DNA from: Pseudomonas parafulva
Lineage (GTDB): Bacteria > Pseudomonadota > Gammaproteobacteria > Pseudomonadales > Pseudomonadaceae
Length of the DNA: 64,000 nucleotides
Reading direction: 5' to 3'
NCBI RefSeq assembly: GCF_000800255.1
Contig: NZ_CP009747.1
Span: 1,736,001 to 1,800,000 of the forward strand
The notes under the pieces were generated by a model. It ran no database searches, was not told the origin of the DNA, and saw nothing but the letters and a program-made list of their open reading frames with translations. Of this stretch, positions 9,459 through 16,267 are shown in pieces. Within the stretch, counting starts at the first letter, position 1, and every line of letters starts with the position of its first letter. The position numbers and the translations under genes are program-made.

Positions 9459-9710
9459 TCAGCCTTCCAGTTTCTTCGCCGCCTCTACGCCGGCACTGGA
9501 TAACTTGATCGGGTAGCTGACGTCGAGTTGCTGATCAGCATCGACGCTGACGCAGCCGTCATGGATCAACCCCTCTTCTTGCAACGACTTGAGCATCCCG
9601 GCGACAGCCATCTCGCCGCGGTAGTTGTCCAGGATCTCCTTACCCAAGCCGTGAGGGTGGGCGTGTCGCAACCGGGTCAGCACCTCGGCGCGCAGGTCAT
9701 CGTCACTCAT
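9459..9710 (-). CDS. small hypothetical protein, winged-helix-like
   Basis: An 83-aa soluble protein starting MSDDDLRAEVL, with GAGG six bases before the ATG at 9710; an ATG four codons upstream has no ribosome site. The order of helices followed by a strand pair (GMLKSLQEEGLIHDG, then YPIKLSSAGVEAAKKL) resembles a winged helix-turn-helix. This is a fold guess only. It is separated from the downstream DUF4142 gene by 26 bp on the same strand, and the two may be co-transcribed. Confidence 0.6.
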   Translation of the reverse strand: MSDDDLRAEVLTRLRHAHPHGLGKEILDNYRGEMAVAGMLKSLQEEGLIHDGCVSVDADQQLDVSYPIKLSSAGVEAAKKLEG

Positions 9711-9736
9711 ATCGAACCTCATTGGTTACCGGTGAA

Positions 9737-10237
9737 TCACTTGCCGTGCTTGGTTTGCAGTTGCTTGGCTTCCTGCAGGTGCTTTTCCAGCGCAGGCAAG
9801 GTCTGAACGGCAAAGGCCTTCAGCTCGGCCTTGTCGGAGGACTGAGCCTCCTTTTTGTACAGCTCCACGGCTTTTTCGTGTGCAGCGACCTGATTGTTGA
9901 CGTAGGACTTGTCGAACGACTCATCACGCCATTCCAGGATCACTTTCTTGATCTTGTCGGTCAGCGCAGCGTCATCCGGCACCTTGATGTCCAGCTTGCC
10001 CGCCAACTCGGTCAACTGCTGATTCACTTTGGTGTGATCGGTGACCATCTGCTGAGCGAAGGTCTTGATTTCGGCGTCCTTGCTCTTTTCCAGCGCCAGG
10101 TTGCCGGTGACCACTTCCGCGATACCTGCCTCTACAGCAGCATCGACGAAATCGTCCGAGGTGGCGGCCATCGCTTGTACCGAGGCCAGTCCCATGGCCA
10201 TGCACAGTCCGGCTCGCTTGAGGAAGAGATTGCTCAT
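9737..10237 (-). CDS. DUF4142 family secreted protein
   Basis: A 166-aa protein with a cleavable signal peptide (about residues 1-24, ending SVQAMA-A). It continues as a helical DUF4142 domain with the usual pattern of paired helices (AEVVTGNLALEKSKDAEIKTFAQQM, broken by VTDHTKVNQQL). The family adopts a ferritin-like four-helix fold and is periplasmic; its role is not settled, though members are often stress-induced. The start is supported by AAGGAGTG before the ATG. Confidence 0.85.
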   Translation of the reverse strand: MSNLFLKRAGLCMAMGLASVQAMAATSDDFVDAAVEAGIAEVVTGNLALEKSKDAEIKTFAQQMVTDHTKVNQQLTELAGKLDIKVPDDAALTDKIKKVILEWRDESFDKSYVNNQVAAHEKAVELYKKEAQSSDKAELKAFAVQTLPALEKHLQEAKQLQTKHGK

Positions 10238-10539
10238 GTGTCACTCCTTATCCGTGGGCGCGACGTCAGTGTCGCGTTCGGTTGAGCCACGGCCGGTGGA
10301 GAAAGTTTGATTTATCTCGCTTTTTTTCAGGCGCCATTGGGGTGGGGAGGGGCGGGCTGCTTTCGGTGCCGTCAAGACGGACACCGAGAATGCAGTTGCA
10401 ATTTAAGTGTTATAACGTAACATTTTATCCCGATTCTTCTTTCAGGATTTCCGCGTGCGCTCTTTGCCTTTCATTCCTGCCTCACCCAATTCCTGCACCT
10501 GCCATCCAGGCGCAGCATTTGTCCTGATCGGGTGCTGAC
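10238..10539. other. intergenic regulatory region upstream of the zinc-starvation pair
   Basis: About 300 bp with no gene. It holds a hairpin (CGGTG-CCGTC-AA-GACGG-A-CACCG around 10364-10386) and the Zur-like box described separately. The rest shows nothing recognisable. Confidence 0.55.
10408..10422 (+). promoter_or_regulatory. Zur-like operator
   Basis: TGTTA-TAACG-TAACA is a palindrome with 5-bp arms in an AT-rich stretch, similar to the proteobacterial Zur box (TGTTATAxTATAACA type). It lies 118 bp upstream of the dihydroorotase paralogue whose operon partner is the zinc-independent DksA2. That context makes Zur control likely. Confidence 0.65.
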
Positions 10540-11877
10540 ATGGCCGATCTGTTGATACGCAACGCTCGCTTGATCAACGAGGGCCGCGTCTTCGAAGCCG
10601 ACGTGCAGGTGACCCGTGGACGCATCGACAAGATCGCCACGAGCATCGACGGCGCTTGTGCCAACCAGGAAATCGACGCCCAGGGTCAGTGGTTGATGCC
10701 TGGGATGATCGACGACCAAGTCCATTTTCGCGAGCCCGGAGCCGCGCACAAAGGCACGATGGCCAGCGAATCGCGGGCGGCAGTGGCGGGCGGCATCACC
10801 AGCTTCATGGACATGCCCAACACCCTTCCGGCCACGTTGAGCCTTGCGGCGTTGGCCGATAAGAAGCATCGCGCCGCCGCCACTGCCCAGGCCAACTATG
10901 GATTTCATTTCGGTGTCAGCTGCGACAACTTGGACACCGTCGCTGGGCTCGATCCCCGAGAAGTCGCCGGGGTCAAGGTGTTCATGGGCGCCTCCACCGG
11001 CAATATGCTGGTCGACGACCCGCAGGTGCTCGAGCGCTTGTTCCGCGACTGTCCGACCATCCTGCTGGCGCACTGCGAGCACACGCCCAGCATCCTCGCC
11101 AATGAAGCGCGCTGGCGTGCCAGCCATGGTGAGGCGATCCCTGCGGCGGCGCATCCATTGATCCGCGACGCCGAGGCATGCTACCGCTCATCTTCTCTGG
11201 CCGTGGCGATGGCGCGCCGACTGGGGACACGCCTGCATGTACTGCACCTGACCAGCGCGCGCGAGTTGGCACTGTTCAGCACAGGCGCGCCGAGCGACAA
11301 ACGCATCACTGCTGAGGTGTGCCTGCATCATCTGCTGTTCGATGACCGCGACTATGACCGACTGGGCCATCTGATCAAATGCAACCCCTCGATCAAGACC
11401 CGGGCAGACCGCGATGCGCTGCGCCAGGCACTGGCCAGCGATGTAATCGACGTCATCGGTACCGATCATGCGCCCCATACCCTCGAGGACAAACAACGCC
11501 CTTACAGCCAGGCGCCTTCAGGACTGCCGCTGGTGCAGCACGCATTGCCGGCAGCGCTGGAGCTGGTGGCCGATGGCGTGCTGAGCTTGCCAAAGCTGGT
11601 GGAGAAGACCAGTCACGCGGTGGCCAGGCTATTCGGTATTCGCGAGCGCGGTTTCCTGCGCGAGGGGTATTGGGCGGATCTGGTATTGGTCGAGAAACTG
11701 GCCACGCCGCGTCCGGCCATTGATGACCCGGTGCTGGCCCACTGCGGCTGGACGCCGTTCCAGCACCATGCCTTCCGCCATGTGGTGCGCACCACGGTCG
11801 TATCGGGGCAACTCGCCTGGCACCAGGGTCAGGTGCAGCCGGGCTGCCAAGGGCTGCCATTGATGTTCGATCGATGA
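10540..11877 (+). CDS. pyrC: dihydroorotase paralogue (zinc-starvation type)
   Basis: A 445-aa amidohydrolase of the dihydroorotase family, which closes carbamoyl-aspartate to dihydroorotate in pyrimidine synthesis. The metal/carboxylated-Lys motifs are present: VKVFMGASTGNM, HCEHTPS, VLHLTSARE and IGTDHAPHT. The first HxH motif reads IDDQVHFREPG, so the first His is Gln (about residue 60). Together with the downstream dksA2 gene and the Zur-like box, this suggests the stand-by dihydroorotase that P. aeruginosa carries beside dksA2 (PyrQ/PyrC2), rather than the housekeeping PyrC. That the Gln substitution relates to lower zinc need is inference. The ribosome site is weak. Confidence 0.85.
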   Translation: MADLLIRNARLINEGRVFEADVQVTRGRIDKIATSIDGACANQEIDAQGQWLMPGMIDDQVHFREPGAAHKGTMASESRAAVAGGITSFMDMPNTLPATLSLAALADKKHRAAATAQANYGFHFGVSCDNLDTVAGLDPREVAGVKVFMGASTGNMLVDDPQVLERLFRDCPTILLAHCEHTPSILANEARWRASHGEAIPAAAHPLIRDAEACYRSSSLAVAMARRLGTRLHVLHLTSARELALFSTGAPSDKRITAEVCLHHLLFDDRDYDRLGHLIKCNPSIKTRADRDALRQALASDVIDVIGTDHAPHTLEDKQRPYSQAPSGLPLVQHALPAALELVADGVLSLPKLVEKTSHAVARLFGIRERGFLREGYWADLVLVEKLATPRPAIDDPVLAHCGWTPFQHHAFRHVVRTTVVSGQLAWHQGQVQPGCQGLPLMFDR

Positions 11878-11902
11878 TTCATTTCTTCCACGAGCGTGTC
11901 CC

Positions 11903-12310
11903 ATGACTGAAGAAGAGTTGCTTGCACAGGCACCAGAAGCCTACATGAATGAACCCCAGCGTCAGTTCTTCCGCAACCTGCTGCTGGCGCAGCGTACCGA
12001 TCTGCAGACGCGCATCGAGCAGGAGTTTCGTGCGTTGCGCGAGCAGGAGGTGCACAGCGATCCAGCTGATCTGGGCAGCGCCGAAGAGGAAAGGCAGTGG
12101 CAACTGCGCTCTCTGGAACGGGAAAAACGCCTGCTGGACAAGATCGACCAGGCGCTTGAGCGCCTGGCGCGCGGCGACTATGGCTGGTGCGACGAAACCG
12201 GCGAGCCGATCGGGTTGCGCCGTCTGCTGCTGCGTCCCACGGCCACCTTGTGCATCGAGGCCAAGGAGCGCCAGGAACTGCGTGAGCGGCACCTGCGCGA
12301 CGACACCTGA
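11903..12310 (+). CDS. dksA2: zinc-independent DksA paralogue
   Basis: A 135-aa RNA-polymerase secondary-channel factor acting with ppGpp. It has a coiled coil with the acidic DPADLGSAEEE tip, then a globular domain. The usual four-Cys zinc site is reduced to C96-x2-T99 and C117-x2-A120, exactly the CxxT/CxxA arrangement of P. aeruginosa DksA2, which folds without zinc and replaces DksA under zinc starvation. It starts 25 bp after the dihydroorotase paralogue, consistent with a Zur-controlled operon. Confidence 0.93.
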   Translation: MTEEELLAQAPEAYMNEPQRQFFRNLLLAQRTDLQTRIEQEFRALREQEVHSDPADLGSAEEERQWQLRSLEREKRLLDKIDQALERLARGDYGWCDETGEPIGLRRLLLRPTATLCIEAKERQELRERHLRDDT

Positions 12311-12316
12311 TACGTT

Positions 12317-13030
12317 CTAGTCGGTCAACACCGGCTGGACGTGACGCTGCCACCGCACCGCGCTGACGCCTTTCTCCAGACTCACCCGGCTGACCAGGCG
12401 TTCCAGTTGGGCGGGCGCCTGGGGCGTGCCGAGCAACTCGGCGCGGACCTCAAGACGTTGTGCGTCGGGCAAATCTTCGCTGTGCAGCGACTGCAGACGC
12501 AGCCCAGGGTCGCTCAGGCTGTGCAGCATCAGGCTGCGCACTTGAATCTCGTCTTCGGTGCGGCAGACGATGCGCACTTCGAAGTGTTGCTCGACTTCGC
12601 TGGCCGGAACCATGTCCTGGCGGTCGAGGCGTTGGGCGATCTCACGCAGCAGGATGTTCGCGCACAGCACCGTCAGGCTGCCCAAGGTGGCTTCCAGCAG
12701 CAGACCAAGGCTGCACAGCACACCGATGGCGGCGGTGCACCAGAGCGTGGCAGCGGTGTTCAGGCCGCGCACGTTGAAGCCGTCGCGCATGATCACGCCG
12801 CCGCCGAGAAAACCGATGCCCGACACCACGTAGGCGGCGATGCGCGACGCGTCGCTGGGCGCCATGCCTGGCACCGCCTGGGTCATCAGCACGAACAGGC
12901 AGGCGCCGGTGCTGACCAGCGCGTTGGTGCGCAGGCCGGTCAGACGCTGGCGCAGTTGACGTTCGGCGCCGATCAGGGCGCCCAGAGCGAGTGCTACGCC
13001 GACGCGCAGCAGAAATACTTTCCAATCCAT
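12317..13030 (-). CDS. mgtC: MgtC/SapB family membrane protein
   Basis: A 237-aa protein with four to five membrane helices in the first 140 residues and a C-terminal cytoplasmic ACT-like domain. Family signatures are ALGALIGAERQLR, GLRTNALVSTGACLF and SGIGFLGGGVIMRDG. MgtC proteins are needed for growth at low magnesium and for survival in macrophages, probably by modulating the F-type ATPase. The ATG at 13030 follows AGAGG. It converges on dksA2 with 6 bp between stop codons. Confidence 0.9.
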   Translation of the reverse strand: MDWKVFLLRVGVALALGALIGAERQLRQRLTGLRTNALVSTGACLFVLMTQAVPGMAPSDASRIAAYVVSGIGFLGGGVIMRDGFNVRGLNTAATLWCTAAIGVLCSLGLLLEATLGSLTVLCANILLREIAQRLDRQDMVPASEVEQHFEVRIVCRTEDEIQVRSLMLHSLSDPGLRLQSLHSEDLPDAQRLEVRAELLGTPQAPAQLERLVSRVSLEKGVSAVRWQRHVQPVLTD

Positions 13031-13451
13031 AGCAAACCTCTTTCCACGGGACAATGCCCGCACGCGCGTCACTGGCTTCAGTGACGCCGATGAAGTGAAT
13101 GAGTGCGCAGGACCACAGTGCTCGCCAGCAGCAGCCGGCTGAGTGGAAGGAGAAGGGGATGAGCCTGTACAGGCATCAGGGGCCGCTATCTACCGTGTTC
13201 GGCAAGACAGCGGCAGGAATACTGCCGGACTAGCTTGCCGTGTGGACCTGTCGCAATCGACTGGGGCTACTGTCCAATGCAGGACTCCTGTTGGGGATGC
13301 GAAATTGCGCGGCGGACATTACCCCGCGCCAAGCGATCGATCAAGGGCAGATCGATGACAATTGCTTCATCGCCGAACGCTCCTACCGATTTCGAAGGCC
13401 TGTCCGGCGGTGGTAATCTTGCGCCATTCGTTTTTCACGCCGGACCGTCAC
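13031..13451. other. intergenic region between mgtC and the CrtZ-like gene
   Basis: About 420 bp between divergent genes. The part before mgtC could be a long 5' leader; mgtC leaders in other bacteria are regulatory, but I could not recognise a known magnesium or manganese riboswitch here. No convincing small gene was seen. Confidence 0.45.
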
Positions 13452-13916
13452 ATGCTGTTCAACATCGCCGTGCTGCTCGCCACCCTCGTGGCCATGGAGG
13501 GTGTCGGTACCTTGGCCCACAAATACATCATGCACGGCTGGGGCTGGTGGTTGCACCGATCGCATCATCGACCGCACCTGGGGATGCTCGAGACCAACGA
13601 CTTCTATCTGCTTGCCCTGGCGTTGGTTGCGACCGCCCTGGTGGCTTTAGGCAAGGCCGGCTATCCACCGTTGCAATGGGTGGGTGGCGGTGTCGCAGGC
13701 TACGGCCTGCTCTACGTGGTGGCTCACGATGGCGTGTTCCACCGGCATTGGCCACGCCATCCCCGGCTCCTGCAGCCCTACCTGAAGCGGCTGTACCGCG
13801 CCCATCGCCTGCACCATGCGATCAAGGAGCGCACAGGCAGCGTGTCGTTCGGCTTCTTCTATGCACCACCTTTCGAGGCGCTCAAGCGCCAGTTGCGCGA
13901 GCGTCGGCGTGACTGA
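13452..13916 (+). CDS. CrtZ-type beta-carotene hydroxylase / fatty-acid hydroxylase superfamily
   Basis: A 154-aa integral membrane di-iron hydroxylase. All four His boxes of CrtZ are present: HKYIMH, HRSHH, HDGVFH and HRLHH. Three or four hydrophobic segments surround them. CrtZ hydroxylates the ionone rings of beta-carotene to zeaxanthin, but no crtE, crtB, crtI or crtY gene is in the window, so the real substrate may differ. The ATG at 13452 has no strong ribosome site; an upstream in-frame start exists but adds non-conserved residues. Confidence 0.82.
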   Translation: MLFNIAVLLATLVAMEGVGTLAHKYIMHGWGWWLHRSHHRPHLGMLETNDFYLLALALVATALVALGKAGYPPLQWVGGGVAGYGLLYVVAHDGVFHRHWPRHPRLLQPYLKRLYRAHRLHHAIKERTGSVSFGFFYAPPFEALKRQLRERRRD

Positions 13917-14009
13917 ACGGTGCACCTGTGTCCGGGCGGCGACACGTCGCGTTGCGGGCGCCCGCCAGGCGCAGTAGGATTCGCGCTTTTGCCGAAGGAT
14001 TAGCTCGTC

Positions 14010-14888
14010 ATGCCGTTCCAGCAAGGTCTGCTCGCCACCCCGGTACCGGTCCACGCCCGTCACTTGTTCTTCGCCCTGCAACAGATCGATGCCGCTGCGG
14101 CGGCACTGGAAGCGCTGCTGGGCGAGGTCGATGGGCGCAGCCTGATCCTCGGCATTGGCCTGCCGTTGAGCAAAGCCCTGGGCCGGGACATACCGGGCCT
14201 GCGCAGCTTCCCGCAATTGGACGCGGTGGTGGAAAACCCCTCCACTCAGCATGCCCTGTGGTTGTGGTTGCGCAGCGACGAGCGGGGCGACCTGTTCCTG
14301 CGCGCTCAAGCACTGGAACAGACCCTGGCGCCGGCCTTCACCTTGGTGGACAGCGTCGACGGCTTTCTGCATCGCGGCGGACGCGACCTGACCGGTTACG
14401 AAGATGGCACCGAGAACCCGCGAGACGAAGAGGCCGTGGAGGCGGCAATCGTGGCATCGGAGGCCGGCGATATGGCCGGGTCCAGTTTCGCGGCGTTCCA
14501 GTTGTGGAAGCATGATCTGACCTACTTCAAATCGCTGCCGCAGCCCGAGCAGGACGACATTATTGGTCGACGCCTGAGCGATAACGAGGAACTGGACGAG
14601 GCGCCGGAATCGGCCCACGTCAAGCGCACGGCGCAGGAAAGCTATGCGCCGCAAGCGTTCATGGTGCGTCGCTCGGTGTCCTGGGCCGACACCCGGGGCG
14701 CAGGGCTGGCCTTCGTTGCCCTGGGGCGTTCCTTCGAGGCGTTCGAGGCTCAGCTGCGGCGTATGAGTGGTCTGGAAGATGGCGTCGTCGATGCCTTGTA
14801 CCGCTTCAGTCGACCGCTGACGGGTGGCTATTACTGGTGCCCACCCATGGGCCGTGCCGGACTGGACCTGCATCGGCTGATCGGCTGA
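14010..14888 (+). CDS. Dyp-type peroxidase
   Basis: A 292-aa cytosolic haem peroxidase of the dye-decolorising family (class B/YfeX-like by length). The distal GxxDG motif reads GYEDGTENPR (about residue 130), and the proximal haem His is likely in SAHVKRT (about residue 208). Further conserved pieces are GMSGLEDG-like and FSRPLTGGYYWCPP. The family oxidises dyes, phenolics or porphyrins with H2O2. No encapsulin gene is next to it. A second DyP, EfeB, occurs at 31304-32614. Confidence 0.9.
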   Translation: MPFQQGLLATPVPVHARHLFFALQQIDAAAAALEALLGEVDGRSLILGIGLPLSKALGRDIPGLRSFPQLDAVVENPSTQHALWLWLRSDERGDLFLRAQALEQTLAPAFTLVDSVDGFLHRGGRDLTGYEDGTENPRDEEAVEAAIVASEAGDMAGSSFAAFQLWKHDLTYFKSLPQPEQDDIIGRRLSDNEELDEAPESAHVKRTAQESYAPQAFMVRRSVSWADTRGAGLAFVALGRSFEAFEAQLRRMSGLEDGVVDALYRFSRPLTGGYYWCPPMGRAGLDLHRLIG

Positions 14889-14901
14889 GCGCCCCCCACA
14901 C

Positions 14902-14927
14902 AAGGCGCCGCACTCACGCGGTGCCTT
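14902..14927 (+). terminator. hairpin after the DyP gene
   Basis: AAGGCGCCGC (14902-14911) pairs with GCGGTGCCTT (14918-14927), ten pairs with one G-U. It starts 13 bp after the stop codon and has no long U tract, so it is a probable weak terminator. Confidence 0.5.
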
Positions 14928-15101
14928 CTACACGACGTCATCTCCAAGCACAAAGCTGCCGCACCAAATACCCCGCCTTGCACCTTTAGCGCCGCCGGTC
15001 CGCTGGCCTGTCAATAAAACGAATCGCCCGTTTTCGGCGCACTCCGAACCTATGTACGGCGCACAACCGTGCACATCCCACAGCCCAAGAGGTGCAAGAC
15101 C

Positions 15102-15272
15102 ATGGCCAATAACCAGAGCAAGACTGGCAGTCAGGGTGGTACCAAGAATCCTGGAAACTTCGCCAATGACCGGGAGAAAGCGTCTGAGGCCGGACGCAAG
15201 GGTGGACAGCACTCCGGTGGCAGTTCCGGTGGCAAGAAAGACGACATGAGCCACAAGGGCGGTCGTTCCTGA
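15102..15272 (+). CDS. KGG-motif small stress protein (YciG-like)
   Basis: A 56-aa, very hydrophilic protein with the plant-LEA-like KGG repeat: GNFANDREKASEAGRKGG followed by a degenerate second copy ending MSHKGGRS. Members include E. coli YciG and fungal con-10 and are usually induced in stationary phase or by general stress. It is probably disordered. It lies 100 bp upstream of the Ku gene but is separated from it by a strong hairpin. Confidence 0.85.
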   Translation: MANNQSKTGSQGGTKNPGNFANDREKASEAGRKGGQHSGGSSGGKKDDMSHKGGRS

Positions 15273-15280
15273 GGTGCTGG

Positions 15281-15305
15281 GCAGTGCCGGTGCCTCCGGC
15301 ACTGC
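15281..15305 (+). terminator. strong hairpin after the KGG gene
   Basis: GCAGTGCCGG (15281-15290), loop TGCCT, then CCGGCACTGC (15296-15305) make a perfect 10-bp GC-rich stem 8 bp past the stop. There is no U tract, so it may act as an mRNA-protecting stem or a partial terminator. Confidence 0.55.
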
Positions 15306-15373
15306 CGCAGTTCATCGTCGTGTGTTTGGCTCACTGGCAGGTGCTACTGCCGGTTTGGCGACAGGAGCCGTAG

Positions 15374-16222
15374 ATGGCCCGTGCAATCTGGAAAGGCGCG
15401 ATCAGTTTTGGCTTGGTGCATATCCCTGTGTCTCTGAAGACCGCCGTACGCAGCGAGCGCATCGACTTCGACTGGCTCGACAAGCGCAGCATGGAGCGGG
15501 TCGGCTACAAGCGGATCAACAAAGTTACCGGCAAGGACATCGACAAGACAGAAGTGGTCAAGGGCGTCGAGTACGAGAAAGGCCGCTACGTAGTGATCAG
15601 CGAAGAAGAAATTCGCAAGGCGCGGCCAGAGGCGACCCAGACCATCGATATTTTTTCGTTCGTCGAAGCGGGCGAGATTCCTCTACAGCATCTCGATACC
15701 CCGTATTACCTGAGCCCTGATAAACGTGGCGGTAAGGTTTACGCGCTGCTACGCGAGACGCTGGCCAGCACCGCGAAAGTTGCGCTGGCGACGGTGGTAC
15801 TGCACACCCGCCAGCATCTAGCCTTGATTCGACCGCTGGACGGTGCGCTGGTGTTGATGACCTTACGCTGGCCAGACGAGGTTCGTGGCGTCGATAGCTT
15901 GGAGCTTGGTACCGAGGTCAAGGACGTCAAGCTGGACAAGAAAGAACGAGACATGGCCAAACGTCTAGTGGAAGACATGAGCGGCCCTTGGTCTCCCGAT
16001 CAGTACCACGATGCGTTTCGCGACACGATCATGGAATTGGTGGCAGAGAAGGCCAAGAGGGGCAAGATCGCCAAGGTCCGCAAGGGCGATGGCGGCAAAG
16101 GCGAGAAGGGTGCGGACATTCTTGACCTGACCGAACTGCTCAAGCGCAGCCTTGCCGGCAAGGGTAAAGGCGCTCAGCCTTCCAAGAAACCGGCGGCGAA
16201 GAAAACCCGCAAGGCATCCTAG
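15374..16222 (+). CDS. ku: Ku protein (non-homologous end joining)
   Basis: A 282-aa bacterial Ku, beginning MARAIWKGAISFGLVHIPV as most do. It has the ring/bridge core and a Lys-rich C-terminal tail (GKGKGAQPSKKPAAKKTRK). It forms a homodimer that threads onto DNA ends and recruits LigD for end joining. The ribosome site AGGAG lies six bases before the ATG. No ligD gene is adjacent, so the ligase must be elsewhere if the pathway is functional. Confidence 0.95.
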   Translation: MARAIWKGAISFGLVHIPVSLKTAVRSERIDFDWLDKRSMERVGYKRINKVTGKDIDKTEVVKGVEYEKGRYVVISEEEIRKARPEATQTIDIFSFVEAGEIPLQHLDTPYYLSPDKRGGKVYALLRETLASTAKVALATVVLHTRQHLALIRPLDGALVLMTLRWPDEVRGVDSLELGTEVKDVKLDKKERDMAKRLVEDMSGPWSPDQYHDAFRDTIMELVAEKAKRGKIAKVRKGDGGKGEKGADILDLTELLKRSLAGKGKGAQPSKKPAAKKTRKAS

Positions 16223-16227
16223 GTCGC

Positions 16228-16258
16228 CTTCAGGCGCAGATGTGCTCCGCGCCTGAGG
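16228..16258. terminator. bidirectional hairpin between ku and rlhA
   Basis: CTTCAGGCGC (16228-16237) pairs with GCGCCTGAGG (16249-16258), ten pairs with one G-U, lying between two convergent genes. Confidence 0.55.
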
Positions 16259-16267
16259 TCTTACGGG

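Noticed and set aside
13031..13451. Known metal riboswitch in the mgtC leader
   Set aside because: I looked for M-box and yybP-ykoY-like conserved segments on the minus strand and could not identify them; a covariance search would be decisive.
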